A DNA stretch of 64,000 nucleotides from Synchiropus splendidus (GCF_027744825.2 NC_071340.1:1061501-1125500); one strand, 5' to 3'. Shown: positions 27,901 to 41,772, counted from the first letter of the stretch. The notes: generated by a model not told the origin, from the letters alone. A program made the numbers and translations.

Positions 27901-30900
27901 ACCCACCTTATCTCAGGCTGAAAAGCGTTTTTGTGCATTGTGCCATAACTTTTCAGGAAAGCTTCAGAACATGAAATTTTAACCTCCCACTATAGCAGAA
28001 AGGGTCTTTCTAGTAGTTGCACATCAAATTTAAACTGTCTGAAGTGTTTTTCCAAAGTAATCAACACTTTTATGTTTGGCGTTCCGAAACCCACCTTATC
28101 TCAGGCTGAAAAGCGTTTTTACGCATTGTGCCATAACTTTTCAGGGAAGCTTCAGAACATGAAATTTTAACCTCCCACTATAGCAGAAAGGGTCTTTCTA
28201 GTAGGTGCACATCAAATCTAAGCTCTCTGAAGTGTTTTCCGAAAGTTATCAACACTTTTATGTTTGGCGTTCCGAAACCCACCTTATCTGAGGCTGAAAA
28301 GCGTTTTTGTGCATTGTGCCATAACTTTTCAGGGAAGCTTCAGAACATGAAATTTTAACCTCCCACTATAGCAGAAAGGGTCTTTCTAGTAGTTGCACAT
28401 CAAATCTAAACTGTCTGAAGTGTTTTTCCAAAGTTATTAACACTTTTATGTTTGGCGTTCCGAAACCCACCTTATCTCAGGCTGAAAAGCGTTTTTGTGC
28501 ATTGTGCCATAACTTTTCAGGAAAGCTTCAGAAGATGAAATTTTAACCTCCCACTATAGCAGAAAGGATCTTTCTAGTAGTTGCACATCAAATCTAAACT
28601 GTCTGAAGTGTTTTTCCAAAGTTATCAACACTTTTATGTTTGGCGTTCCGAAACCCACCTTATCTCAGGCTGAAAAGCGTTTTTACGCATTGTGCCATAA
28701 CTTTTCAGGGAAGCTTCAGAACATGAAATTTTAACCTCCCACTATAGCAGAAAGGGTCTTTCTAGTAGGTGCACATCAAATCTAAGCTCTCTGAAGTGTT
28801 TTTCGAAAGTTATCAACACTTTTATGTTTGGCGTTCCGAAACCCACCTTATCTCAGGCTGAAAAGCGTTTTTGTGCATTGTGCCATAACTTTTCAGGGAA
28901 GCTTCAGAACATGAAATTTTAACCTCCCACTATAGCAGAAAGGGTCTTTCTAGTAGTTGCACATCAAATCTAAGCTGTCTGAAGTGTTTTTCAAAAGTTA
29001 TCAACACTTTTATGTTTGGCGTTCCGAAACCCACCTTATCTCAGGCTGAAAAGCGTTTTTGTGCATTGTGCCATAACTTTTCAGGAAAGCTTCAGAACAT
29101 GAAATTTTAACCTCCCACTATAGCAGAAAGGGTCTTTCTAGTAGTTGCACATCAAATCTAAACTGTCTGAAGTGTTTTTCCAAAGTTATCAACACTTTTA
29201 TGTTTGGCGTTCCGAAACCCACCTTATCTCAGGCTGAAAAGCGTTTTTACGCATTGTGCCATAACTTTTCAGGGAAGCTTCAGAACATGAAATTTTAACC
29301 TCCCACTATAGCAGAAAGGGTCTTTCTAGTAGGTGCACATCAAATCTAAGCTCTCTGAAGTGTTTTTCGAAAGTTATCAACACTTTTATGTTTGGCGTTC
29401 CGAAACCCACCTTATCTCAGGCTGAAAAGCGTTTTTGTGCATTGTGCCATAACTTTTCAGGAAAGCTTCAGAACATGAAATTTTAACCTCCCACTATAGC
29501 AGAAAGGGTCTTTCTAGTAGTTGCACATCAAATCTAAACTGTCTGAAGTGTTTTTCCAAAGTTATCAACACTTTTATGTTTGGCGTTCCGAAACCCACCT
29601 TATCTCAGGCTGAAAAGCGTTTTTACGCATTGTGCCATAACTTTTCAGGGAAGCTTCAGAACATGAAATTTTAACATCCCACTATAGCAGAAAGGGTCTT
29701 TCTAGTAGGTGCACATCAAATCTAAGCTCTCTGAAGTGTTTTTCGAAAGTTATCAACACTTTTATGTTTGGCGTTCCGAAACCCACCTTATCTCAGGCTG
29801 TAAAGCGTTTTTGTGCATTGTGCCATAACTTTTCAGGAAAGCTTCAGAACATGAAATTTTAACCTCCCACTATAGCAGAAAGTGTCTTTCTAGTAGTTGC
29901 ACATCAAATCTAAACTGTCTGAAGTGTTTTTCCAAAGTTATTAACACTTTTATGTTTGGCGTTCCGAAACCCACCTTATCTCAGGCTGAAAAGCGTTTTT
30001 GTGCATTGTGCCATAACTTTTCAGTGAAGCTTCAGAACATGAAATTTTAACCTCCCACTATAGCAGAAAGGGTCTTTCTAGTAGTTGCACATCAAATCTA
30101 AACTGTCTGAAGTGTTTTTCCAAAGTTATCAACACTTTTATGTTTGGCGTTCCGAAACCCACCTTATCTCAGGCTGAAAAGCGTTTTTACGCATTGTGCC
30201 ATAACTTTTCAGGGAAGCTTCAGAACATGAAATTTTAACCTCCCACTATAGCAGAAAGGGTCTTTCTAGTAGGTGCACATCAAATCTAAGCTGTCTTAAG
30301 TGTTTTTCGAAAGTTATCAACACTTTTATGTTTGGCGTTCCGAAACCCACCTTATCTCAGGCTGAAAAGCGTTTTTGTGCATTGTGCCATAACTTTTCAG
30401 GGGAAGCTTCAGAACATGAAATTTTAACCTCCCACTATAGCAGAAAGGGTCTTTCTAGTAGTTGCACATCAAATCTAAGCTGTCTGAAGTGTTTTTCTAA
30501 AGTTATCAACACTTTTATGTTTGGCGTTCCGAAACCCACCTTATCTCAGGCTGAAAGGCGTTTTTGTGCATTGTGCCATAACTTTTCAGGGAAGCTTCAG
30601 AACATGAAATTTTAATCTCCCACTGTAGCAGAAAGGGTCTTTCTAGTAGTTGCACATCAAATCTAAGCTGTCTGAAGTGTTTTTCAAAAGTTATCAACAC
30701 TTTTATGTTTGGCGTTCCGAAACCCACCTTATCTCAGGCTGAAAAGCGTTTTTGTGCATTGTGCCATAACTTTTCAGGAAAGCTTCAGAACATGAAATTT
30801 TAACCTCCCACTATAGCAGAAAGGGTCTTTCTAGTAGTTGCACATCAAATCTAAACTGTCTGAAGTGTTTTTCCAAAGTTATCAACACTTTTATGTTTGG

Positions 30901-33900
30901 CGTTCCGAAACCCACCTTATCTCAGGCTGAAAAGCGTTTTTACGCATTGTGCCATAACTTTTCAGGGAAGCTTCAGAACATGAAATTTTAATCTCCCACT
31001 ATAGCAGAAAGGGTCTTTCTCGTAGGTGCACATCAAATCTAAGCTCTCTGAAGTGTTTTTCGAAAGTTATCAACACTTTTATGTTTGGCGTTCCGAAACC
31101 CACCTTATCTCAGGCTGAAAAGCGTTTTTGTGCATTGTGCCATAACTTTTCAGGGAAGCTTCAGAACATGAAATTTTAACCTCCCACTATAGCAGAAAGG
31201 GTCTTTCTAGTAGTTGCACATCAAATCTAAACTGTCTGAAGTGTTTTTCCAAAGTTATCAACACTTTTATGTTTGGCGTTCCGAAACCCACCTTATCTCA
31301 GGCTGAAAAGCGTTTTTGTGCATTGTGCCATAACTTTTCAGGGAAGCTTCAGAACATGAAATTTTAACCTCCCACTATAGCAGAAAGGGTCTTTCTAGTA
31401 GGTGCACATCAAATCTAAGCTCTCTGAAGTGTTTTTCGAAAGTTATCAACACTTTTATGTTTGGCGTTCCGAAACCCACCTTATCTCAGGCTGAAAAGCG
31501 TTTTTGTGCATTGTGCCATAACTTTTCAGGAAAGCTTCAGAACATGAAATTTTAACCTCCCACTATAGCAGAAAGGGTCTTTCTAGTAGTTGCACATCAA
31601 ATCTAAACTGTCTGAAGTGTTTTTCCAAAGTTATCAACACTTTTATGTTTGGCGTTCCGAAACCCACCTTATCTCAGGCTGAAAAGCGTTTTTACGCATT
31701 GTGCCATAACTTTTCAGGGAAGCTTCAGAACATGAAATTTTAACCACCCACTATAGCAGAAAGGGTCTTTCTAGTAGGTGCACATCAAATCTAAGCTCTC
31801 TGAAGTGTTTTTCGAAAGTTATCAACACTTTTATGTTTGGCGTTCCGAAACCCACCTTATCTCAGGCTGAAAAGCGTTTTTGTGCATTGTGCCATAACTT
31901 TTCAGGAAAGCTTCAGAACATGAAATTTTAACCTCCCACTATAGCAGAAAGTGTCTTTCTAGTAGTTGCACATCAAATCTAAGCTGTCTGAAGTGTTTTT
32001 CTAAAGTTATCAACACTTTTATGTTTGGCGTTCCGAAACCCACCTTATCTCAGGCTGAAAAGCGTTTTTGTGCATTGTGCCATAACTTTTCAGGAAAGCT
32101 TCAGAACATGAAATTTTAACCTCCCACTATAGCAGAAAGGGTCTTTCTAGTAGTTGCACATCAAATCCAAACTGTCTGAAGTGTTTTTCCAAAGTTATCA
32201 ACACTTTTATGTTTGGCGTTCCGAAACCCACCTTATCTCAGGCTGAAAAGCGTTTTTACGCATTGTGCCATAACTTTTCAGGGAAGCTTCAGAACATGAA
32301 ATTTTAGCCTCCCACTATAGCAGAAAGGGTCTTTCTAGTAGGTGCACATCAAATCTAAGCTCTCTGAAGTGTTTTTCGAAAGTTATCAACACTTTTATGT
32401 TTGGCGTTCCGAAACCCACCTTATCTCAGGCTGAAAAGCGTTTTTGTGCATTGTGCCATAACTTTTCAGGGAAGCTTCAGAACATGAAATTTTAACCTCC
32501 CACTATAGCAGAAAGGGTCTTTCTAGTAGTTGCACATCAAATCTAAACTGTCTGAAGTGTTTTTCCAAAGTTATTAACACTTTTATGTTTGGCGTTCCGA
32601 AACCCACCTTATCTCAGGCTGAAAAGCGTTTTTGTGCATTGTGCCATAACTTTTCAGGGAAGCTTCAGAACATGAAATTTTAACCTCCCACTATAGCAGA
32701 AAGGGTCTTTCTAGTAGTTGCACATCAAATCTAAGCTGTCTGAAGTGTTTTTCAAAAGTTATCAACACTTTTATGTTTGGCGTTCCGAAACCCACCTTAT
32801 CTCAGGCTGAAAAGCGTTTTTGTGCATTGTGCCATAACTTTTCAGGAAAGCTTCAGAACATGAAATTTTAACCTCCCACTATAGCAGAAAGGGTCTTTCT
32901 AGTAGTTGCACATCAAATCTAAACTGTCTGAAGTGTTTTTCCAAAGTTATCAACACTTTTATGTTTGGCGTTCCGAAACCCACCTTATCTCAGGCTGAAA
33001 AGCGTTTTTACGCATTGTGCCATAACTTTTCAGGGAAGCTTCAGAACATGAAATTTTAACCTCCCACTATAGCAGAAAGGGTCTTTCTAGTAGGTGCACA
33101 TCAAATCTAAGCTCTCTGAAGTGTTTTTCGAAAGTTATCAACACTTTTATGTTTGGCGTTCCGAAACCCACCTTATCTCAGGCTGAAAAGCGTTTTTGTG
33201 CATTGTGCCATAACTTTTCAGGGAAGCTTCAGAACATGAAATTTTAACCTCCCACTGTAGCAGAAAGGGTCTTTCTAGTAGTTGCACATCAAATCTAAGC
33301 TGTCTGAAGTGTTTTTCAAAAGTTATCAACACTTTTATGTTTGGCGTTCCGAAACCCACCTTATCTCAGGCTGAAAAGCGTTTTTGTGCATTGTGCCATA
33401 ACTTTTCAGGAAAGCTTCAGAACATGAAATTTTAACCTCCCACTATAGCAGAAAGGGTCTTTCTAGTAGTTGCACATCAAATCTAAACTGTCTGAAGTGT
33501 TTTTCCAAAGTTATCAACACTTTTATGTTTGGCGTTCCGAAACCCACCTTATCTCAGGCTGAAAAGCGTTTTTACGCATTGTGCCATAACTTTTCAGGGA
33601 AGCTTCAGAACATGAAATTTTAATCTCCCACTATAGCAGAAAGGGTCTTTCTAGTAGGTGCACATCAAATCTAAGCTCTCTGAAGTGTTTTTCGAAAGTT
33701 ATCAACACTTTTATGTTTGGCGTTCCGAAACCCACCTTATCTCAGGCTGAAAAGCGTTTTTGTGCATTGTGCCATAACTTTTCAGGGAAGCTTCAGAACA
33801 TGAAATTTTAACCTCCCACTATAGCAGAAAGGGTCTTTCTAGTAGTTGCACATCAAATCTAAACTGTCTGAAGTGTTTTTCCAAAGTTATCAACACTTTT

Positions 33901-34182
33901 ATGTTTGGCGTTCCGAAACCCACCTTATCTCAGGCTGAAAAGCGTTTTTGTGCATTGTGCCATAACTTTTCAGGGAAGCTTCAGAACATGAAATTTTAAC
34001 CTCCCACTATAGCAGAAAGGGTCTTTCTAGTAGGTGCACATCAAATCTAAGCTCTCTGAAGTGTTTTTCGAAAGTTATCAACACTTTTATGTTTGGCGTT
34101 CCGAAACCCACCTTATCTCAGGCTGAAAAGCGTTTTTGTGCATTGTGCCATAACTTTTCAGGAAAGCTTCAGAACATGAAAT
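21961..34182. repeat. 33-monomer tandem duplication (about 6.2 kb)
   Basis: Copy 1 is 21961-27977 and copy 2 is 27978-34182. Rare markers pair up: CAAATTTAAAC (22008/28025), ATCTGAGG (CTGAGG at 22271/28288), AAGGATC (ATC at 22551/28568) and AACATCCC (near 23658/29675) are 6017 bp apart. From the single-G insertion onward (24195/30400), AACCACCC (25541/31746) and AATCCAAAC (25961/32166) are 6205 bp apart. The change from 6017 to 6205 means copy 2 holds one extra monomer between about 23.7 and 24.0 kb of copy 1, where the monomer order differs. Confidence 0.85.
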
Positions 34183-34746
34183 TTTAACCTCCCACTATAG
34201 CAGAAAGGGTCTTTCTAGTAGTTGCACATCAAATCTAAACTGTCTGAAGTGTTTTTCCAAAGTTATCAACACTTTTATGTTTGGCGTTCCGAAACCCACC
34301 TTATCTCAGGCTGAAAAGCGTTTTTACGCATTGTGCCATAACTTTTCAGGGAAGCTTCAGAACATGAAATTTTAACCTCCCACTATAGCAGAAAGGGTCT
34401 TTCTAGTAGGTGCACATCAAATCTAAGCTCTCTGAAGTGTTTTTCGAAAGTTATCAACACTTTTATGTTTGGCGTTCCGAAACCCACCTTATCTCAGGCT
34501 GAAAAGCGTTTTTGTGCATTGTGCCATAACTTTTCAGGAAAGCTTCAGAACATGAAATTTTAACCTCCCACTATAGCAGAAAGTGTCTTTCTAGTAGTTG
34601 CACATCAAATCTAAGCTGTCTGAAGTGTTTTTCTAAAGTTATCAACACTTTTATGTTTGGCGTTCCGAAACCCACCTTATCTCAGGCTGAAAAGCGTTTT
34701 TGTGCATTGTGCCATAACTTTTCAGGAAAGCTTCAGAACATGAAAT
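24406..34746. repeat. 14-monomer higher-order repeat (2632 bp) nested in the 33-mer
   Basis: Within each half of the 6.2-kb duplication a 14-monomer order recurs: 24406-27037 followed by a partial copy to 27977, and 30611-33242 followed by a partial copy to about 34746. Each copy starts with a gamma monomer carrying TGTAGC instead of TATAGC. The AAAGTGTC/CTAAAG (gamma') monomer also recurs at the expected position (25745 and 34582). Confidence 0.75.
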
Positions 34747-37700
34747 TTTAACCTCCCACTATAGCAGAAAGGGTCTTTCTAGTAGTTGCACATCAAATCT
34801 AAACTGTCGGAAGTGTTTTTCCAAAGTTATCAACACTTTTATGTTTGGCGTTCCGAAACCCACCTTATCTCAGGCTGAAAAGCGTTTTTGTGCATTGTGC
34901 CATAACTTTTCAGGGAAGCTTCAGAACATGAAATTTTAACCTCCCACTATAGCAGAAAGGGTCTTTCTAGTAGTTGCACATCAAATCTAAACTGTCTGAA
35001 GTGTTTTTCCAAAGTTATCAACACTTTTATGTTTGGCGTTCCGAAACCCACCTTATCTCAGGCTGAAAAGCGTTTTTGTGCATTGTGCCATAACTTTTCA
35101 GGGAAGCTTCAGAACATGAAATTTTAACCTCCCACTATAGCAAAAAGGGTCTTTCTAGTAGTTGCACATCAAATCTAAGCTGTCTGAAGTGTTTTTCAAA
35201 AGATATCAACACTTTTATGTTTGGCGTTCCGAAACCCACCTTATCTCAGGCTGAAAAGCGTTTTTGTGCATTGTGCCATAACTTTTCAGGGAAGCTTCAG
35301 AACATGAAATTTTAACCTCCCACTATAGCAGAAAGGGTCTTTCTAGTAGTTGCACATCAAATCTAAGCTGTCTGAAGTGTTTTTCTAAAGTTATCAACAC
35401 TTTTATGTTTGGCGTTCCGAAACCCACCTTATCTCAGGCTGAAAAGCGTTTTTGTGCATTGTGCCATAACTTTTCAGGAAAGCTTCAGAACATGAAATTT
35501 TAACCTCCCACTATAGCAGAAAGGGTCTTTCTAGTAGTTGCACATCAAATCTAAACTGTCTGAAGTGTTTTTCCAAAGTTATCTACACTTTTATGTTTGG
35601 CGTTCCGAAACCCACCTTATCTCAGGCTGAAAAGCGTTTTTACGCATTGTGCCATAACTTTTCAGGGAAGCTTCAGAACATGAAATTTTAACCTCCCACT
35701 ATAGCAGAAAGGGTCTTTCTAGTAGGTGCACATCAAATCTAAGCTCTCTGAAGTGTTTTTCGAAAGTTATCAACACTTTTATGTTTGGCGTTCCGAAACC
35801 CACCTTATCTCAGGCTGAAAAGCGTTTTTGTGCATTGTGCCATAACTTTTCAGGGAAGCTTCAGAACATGAAATTTTAACCTCCCACTATAGCAGAAAGG
35901 GTCTTTCTAGTAGTTGCACATCAAATCTAAACTGTCTGAAGTGTTTTTCCAAAGTTATTAACACTTTTATGTTTGGCGTTCCGAAACCCACCTTATCTCA
36001 GGCTGAAAAGCGTTTTTGTGCATTGTGCCATAACTTTTCAGGGAAGCTTCAGAACATGAAATTTTAACCTCCCACTATAGCAGAAAGGGTCTTTCTAGTA
36101 GTTGCACATCAAATCTAAGCTGTCTGAAGTGTTTTTCAAAAGTTATCAACACTTTTATGTTTGGCCTTCCGAAACCCACCTTATCTCAGGCTGAAAAGCG
36201 TTTTTGTGCATTGTGCCATAACTTTTCAGGGAAGCTTCAGAACATGAAATTTTAACCTCCCACTTTAGCAGAAAGGGTCTTTCTAGTAGTTGCACATCAA
36301 ATCTAAACTGTCTGAAGTGTTTTTCCAAAGTTATTAACACTTTTATGTTTGGCGTTCCGAAACCCACCTTATCTCAGGCTGAAAAGCGTTTTTGTGCATT
36401 GTGCCATAACTTTTCAGGGAAGCTTCAGAACATGAAATTTTAACCTCCCACTATAGCAGAAAGGGTCTTTCTAGTAGTTGCACATCAAATCTAAACTGTC
36501 TGAAGTGTTTTTCCAAAGTTATCAACACTTTTATGTTTGGCGTTCCGAAACCCACCTTATCTCAGGCTGAAAAGCGTTTTTGTGCATTGTGCCATAACTT
36601 TTCAGGGAAGCTTCAGAACATGAAATTTTAACCTCCCACTATAGCAGAAAGGGTCTTTCTAGTAGTTGCACATCAAATCTAAGCTGTCTGAAGTGTTTTT
36701 CAAAAGTTATCAACACTTTTATGTTTGGCGTTCCGAAACCCACCTTATCTCAGGCTGAAAAGCGTTTTTGTGCATTGTGCCATAACTTTTCAGGAAAGCT
36801 TCAGAACATGAAATTTTAACCTCCCACTATAGCAGAAAGGGTCTTTCTAGTAGTTGCAAATCAAATCTAAACTGTCTGAAGTGTTTTTCCAAAGTTATCA
36901 ACACTTTTATGTTTGGCGTTCCGAAACCCACCTTATCTCAGGCTGAAAAGCGTTTTTACGCATTGTGCCATAACTTTTCAGGGAAGCTTCAGAACATGAA
37001 ATTTTAACCTCCCACTATAGCAGAAAGGGTCTTTCTAGTAGGTGCACATCAAATCTAAGCTCTCTGAAATGTTTTTCGAAAGTTATCAACACTTTTATGT
37101 TTGGCGTTCCGAAACCCACCTTATCTCAGGCTGAAAAGCGTTTTTGTGCATTGTGCCATAACTTTTCAGGGAAGCTTCAGAACATGAAATTTTAACCTCC
37201 CACTATAGCAGAAAGTGTCTTTCTAGTAGTTGCACATCAAATCTAAACTGTCTGAAGTGTTTTTCCAAAGTTATCAACACTTTTATGTTTGGCGTTCCGA
37301 AACCCACCTTATCTCAGGCTGAAAAGCGTTTTTGTGCATTGTGCCATAACTTTTCAGGGAAGCTTCAGAACATGAAATTTTAACCTCCCACTGTAGCAGA
37401 AAGGGTCTTTCTAGTAGTTGCACATCAAATCTAAGCTGTCTGAAGTGTTTTTCAAAAGTTATCAACACTTTTATGTTTGGCGTTCCGAAACCCACCTTAT
37501 CTCAGGCTGAAAAGCGTTTTTGTGCATTGTGCCATAACTTTTCAGGGAAGCTTCAGAACATGAAATTTTAACCTCCCACTATAGCAGAAAGGGTCTTTCT
37601 AGTAGTTGCACATCAAATCTAAACTGTCTGAAGTGTTTTTCCAAAGTTATTAACACTTTTATGTTTGGCGTTCCGAAACCCACCTTATCTCAGGCTGAAA

Positions 37701-38694
37701 AGCGTTTTTGTGCATTGTGCCATAACTTTTCAGGGAAGCTTCAGAACATGAAATTTTAACCTCCCACTATAGCAGAAAGGGTCTTTCTAGTAGTTGCACA
37801 TCAAATCTAAACTGTCTGAAGTGTTTTTCCAAAGTTATCAACACTTTTATGTTTGGCGTTCCGAAACCCACCTTATCTCAGGCTGAAAAGCGTTTTCATG
37901 CATTGTGCCATAACTTTTCAGGGAAGCTTCAGAACATGAAATTTTAACCTCCCACTATAGCAGAAAGGGTCTTTCTAGTAGGTGCACATCAAATCTAAGC
38001 TGTCTGAAGTGTTTTTCGAAAGTTATCAACACTTTTATGTTTGGCGTTCCGAAACCCACCTTATCTCAGGCTGAAAAGCGTTTTTGTGCATTGTGCCATA
38101 ACTTTTCAGGAAAGCTTCAGAACATGAAATTTTAACATCCCACTATAGCAGAAAGGGTCTTTCTAGTAGTTGCACATCAAATCTAAACTGTCTGAAGTGT
38201 TTTTCCAAAGTTATCAAGACTTTTATGTTTGGCGTTCCGAAACCCACCTTATCTCAGGCTGAAAAGCGTTTTTACGCATTGTGCCATAACTTTTCAGGGA
38301 AGCTTCAGAACATGAAATTTTAACCTCCCACTATAGCAGAAAGGGTCTTTCTAGTAGGTGCACATCAAATCTAAGCTCTCTGAAGTGTTTTTCGAAAGTT
38401 ATCAACACTTTTATGTTTGGCGTTCCGAAACCCACCTTATCTCAGGCTGAAAAGCGTTTTTGTGCATTGTGCCATAACTTTTCAGGGAAGCTTCAGAACA
38501 TGAAATTTTAACCTCCCACTATAGCAGAAAGGGTCTTTCTAGTAGTTGCACATCAAATCTAAACTGTCTGAAGTGTTTTTCCAAAGTTATCAACACTTTT
38601 ATGTTTGGCGTTCCGAAACCCACCTTATCTCAGGCTGAAAAGCGTTTTTGTGCATTGTGCCATAACTTTTCAGGGAAGCTTCAGAACATGAAAT

Positions 38695-41528
38695 TTTAAC
38701 CTCCCACTATAGCAGAAAGGGTCTTTCTAGTAGGTGCACATCAAATCTAAGCTCTCTGAAGTGTTTTTCGAAAGTTATCAACACTTTTATGTTTGGCGTT
38801 CCGAAACCCACCTTATCTCAGGCTGAAAAGTGTTTTTGTGCATTGTGCCATAACTTTTCAGGAAAGCTTCAGAACATGAAATTTTAACCTCCCACTATAG
38901 CAGAAAGGGTCTTTCTAGTAGTTGCACATCAAATCTAAACTGTCTGAAGTGTTTTTCCAAAGTTATCAACACTTTTATGTTTGGCGTTCCGAAACCCACC
39001 TTATCTCAGGCTGAAAAGCGTTTTTACGCATTGTGCCATAACTTTTCAGGGAAGCTTCAGAACATGAAATTTTAACCTCCCACTATAGCAGAAAGGGTCT
39101 TTCTAGTAGGTGCACATCAAATCTAAGCTCTCTGAAGTGTTTTTCGAAAGTTATCAACACTTTTATGTTTGGCGTTCCGAAACCCACCTTATCTCAGGCT
39201 GAAAAGCGTTTTTGTGCATTGTGCCATAACTTTTCAGGAAAGCTTCAGAACATGAAATTTTAACCTCCCACTATAGCAGAAAGTGTCTTTCTAGTAGTTG
39301 CACATCAAATCTAAGCTGTCTGAAGTGTTTTTCTAAAGTTATCAACACTTTTATGTTTGGCGTTCCGAAACCCACCTTATCTCAGGCTGAAAAGCGTTTT
39401 TGTGCATTGTGCCATAACTTTTCAGGAAAGCTTCAGAACATGAAATTTTAACCTCCCACTAAAGCAGAAAGGGTCTTTCTAGTAGTTGCACATCAAATCC
39501 AAACTGTCTGAAGTGTTTTTCCAAAGTTATCAACACTTTTATGTTTGGCGTTCCGAAACCCACCTTATCTCAGGCTGAAAAGCGTTTTTACGCATTGTGC
39601 CATAACTTTTCAGGGAAGCTTCAGAACATGAAATTTTAGCCTCCCACTATAGCAGAAAGGGTCTTTCTAGTAGGTGCACATCAAATCTAAGCTCTCTGAA
39701 GTGTTTTTCGAAAGTTATCAACACTTTTATGTTTGGCGTTCCGAAACCCACCTTATCTCAGGCTGAAAAGCGTTTTTGTGCATTGTGCCATAACTTTTCA
39801 GGGAAGCTTCAGAACATGAAATTTTAACCTCCCACTATAGCAGAAAGGGTCTTTCTAGTAGTTGCACATCAAATCTAAACTGTCTGAAGTGTTTTTCCAA
39901 AGTTATTAACACTTTTATGTTTGGCGTTCCGAAACCCACCTTATCTCAGGCTGAAAAGCGTTTTTGTGCATTGTGCCATAACTTTTCAGGGAAGCTTCAG
40001 AACATGAAATTTTAACCTCCCACTATAGCAGAAAGGGTCTTTCTAGTAGTTGCACATCAAATCTAAACTGTCTGAAGTGTTTTTCCAAAGTTATCAACAC
40101 TTTTATGTTTGGCGTTCCGAAACCCACCTTATCTCAGGCTGAAAAGCGTTTTTGTGCATTGTGCCATAACTTTTCAGGGAAGCTTCAGAACATGAAATTT
40201 TAACCTCCCACTATAGCAGAAAGGGTCTTTCTAGTAGGTGCACATCAAATCTAAGCTCTCTGAAGTGTTTTTCGAAAGTTATCAACACTTTTATGTTTGG
40301 CGTTCCGAAACCCACCTTATCTCAGGCTGAAAAGTGTTTTTGTGCATTGTGCCATAACTTTTCAGGAAAGCTTCAGAACATGAAATTTTAACCTCCCACT
40401 ATAGCAGAAAGGGTCTTTCTAGTAGTTGCACATCAAATCTAAACTGTCTGAAGTGTTTTTCCAAAGTTATCAACACTTTTATGTTTGGCGTTCCGAAACC
40501 CACCTTATCTCAGGCTGAAAAGCGTTTTTACGCATTGTGCCATAACTTTTCAGGGAAGCTTCAGAACATGAAATTTTAACCTCCCACTATAGCAGAAAGG
40601 GTCTTTCTAGTAGGTGCACATCAAATCTAAGCTCTCTGAAGTGTTTTTCGAAAGTTATCAACACTTTTATGTTTGGCGTTCCGAAACCCACCTTATCTCA
40701 GGCTGAAAAGCGTTTTTGTGCATTGTGCCATAACTTTTCAGGAAAGCTTCAGAACATGAAATTTTAACCTCCCACTATAGCAGAAAGTGTCTTTCTATTA
40801 GTTGCACATCAAATCTAAGCTGTCTGAAGTGTTTTTCTAAAGTTATCAACACTTTTATGTTTGGCGTTCCGAAACCCACCTTATCTCAGGCTGAAAAGCG
40901 TTTTTGTGCATTGTGCCATAACTTTTCAGGAAAGCTTCAGAACATGAAATTTTAACCTCCCACTAAAGCAGAAAGGGTCTTTCTAGTAGTTGCACATCAA
41001 ATCCAAACTGTCTGAAGTGTTTTTCCAAAGTTATCAACACTTTTATGTTTGGCGTTCCGAAACCCACCTTATCTCAGGCTGAAAAGCGTTTTTACGCATT
41101 GTGCCATAACTTTTCAGGGAAGCTTCAGAACATGAAATTTTAGCCTCCCACTATAGCAGAAAGGGTCTTTCTAGTAGGTGCACATCAAATCTAAGCTCTC
41201 TGAAGTGTTTTTCGAAAGTTATCAACACTTTTATGTTTGGCGTTCCGAAACCCACCTTATCTCAGGCTGAAAAGCGTTTTTGTGCATTGTGCCATAACTT
41301 TTCAGGGAAGCTTCAGAACATGAAATTTTAACCTCCCACTATAGCAGAAAGGGTCTTTCTAGTAGTTGCACATCAAATCTAAACTGTCTGAAGTGTTTTT
41401 CCAAAGTTATTAACACTTTTATGTTTGGCGTTCCGAAACCCACCTTATCTCAGGCTGAAAAGCGTTTTTGTGCATTGTGCCATAACTTTTCAGGGAAGCT
41501 TCAGAACATGAAATTTTAACCTCCCACT
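38695..41528. repeat. 8-monomer higher-order repeat (1504 bp)
   Basis: Copy 1 (38695-40198) has the order beta, alpha, beta, gamma', alpha, beta, delta, alpha'. Copy 2 (from 40199) repeats the first seven types and is followed by the monomer that the retroelement interrupts. The rare changes AAAAGTGTTTTTG (38831/40335), CTAAAGCAG (39461/40965) and AATCCAAAC (39498/41002) are all 1504 bp apart. Part of the same unit reappears on the other side of the element at about 51154-51900. The site equivalent to the insertion in copy 1 (about 40025) is intact. Positions 34747-38694 hold satellite monomers without a clear unit. Confidence 0.82.
41524..41528 (+). repeat. Target-site duplication, left copy (CCACT)
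   Basis: The 5-bp CCACT directly before the element is repeated directly after it at 45337-45341. Removing the element and one copy restores an intact satellite monomer, which identifies both element boundaries to the base. A 5-bp duplication is usual for Ty3/Gypsy integrases. Confidence 0.95.
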
Positions 41529-41657
41529 TGTCATGGCTCCGCTTCCAGGCTCCTAGTCCTGGTTTTGCTTCTCTCCCTCTGTTTCCTTTGGCACACGGCT
41601 GGAGCCGATTACCCCCTGATTACGGTCTTCAAGAACACCTGGGCTCCAGCAACGTGT

Positions 41658-41668
41658 GCCAGATCGTT
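41658..41668 (+). promoter_or_regulatory. Putative self-primer / transcript 5' end in the LTR
   Basis: GCCAGATCGTT at this position is the exact reverse complement of 42289-42299, just inside the 5' LTR. In Tf1/Sushi-group elements the first 11 nt or so of the transcript fold back on the primer-binding site and prime minus-strand synthesis instead of a tRNA. If that holds here, transcription starts at or near 41658. The same 11-mer is in the 3' LTR at 44743-44753. No TATA box lies just upstream. Confidence 0.65.
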
Positions 41669-41772
41669 GTGTCTTTGTTTCCTGCCACTTCTCCTAGTCC
41701 CTGTGTGTTTCCACGTTCCCTATGGTGATTCCTGTGATTTTGGACTCCTCTCGATCCCCTGTGGTAACTCCC

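Larger units (their letters stand above)
1..41528. repeat. 188-bp satellite array, left block
   Basis: About 221 head-to-tail monomers of 188 bp, all in the same orientation, fill this stretch without any other sequence. The phase is unusually easy to follow. Starting from TTTAACCTCC at base 1, the whole block is in register apart from a junction near 6398 that loses 36 bp of phase, and two single-G insertions at 24195-24198 and 30400-30403. These three events account exactly for the phase at 41515. Nearly every monomer carries AAGCTT (170-175 in the first), so HindIII should give a 188-bp ladder; copies with GGGTAGCTTC (near 14798, 17240, 19496, 20437) lack the site. Monomers differ mainly at a few diagnostic positions (types alpha, alpha', beta, gamma, gamma', delta). 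I do not recognise the family. A centromeric or pericentromeric role is inferred from length and organisation only. Confidence 0.97.

Noticed and set aside
24123..30615. Two 95-residue plus-strand open frames (24123-24410 and 30328-30615)
   Set aside because: Both result from the single-G insertion shared by the duplicated 6.2-kb blocks, which joins two frames of the satellite. They are not genes.
1..41528. CRISPR array
   Set aside because: The repeat is a continuous 188-bp tandem with no unique spacers, no leader and no cas genes.
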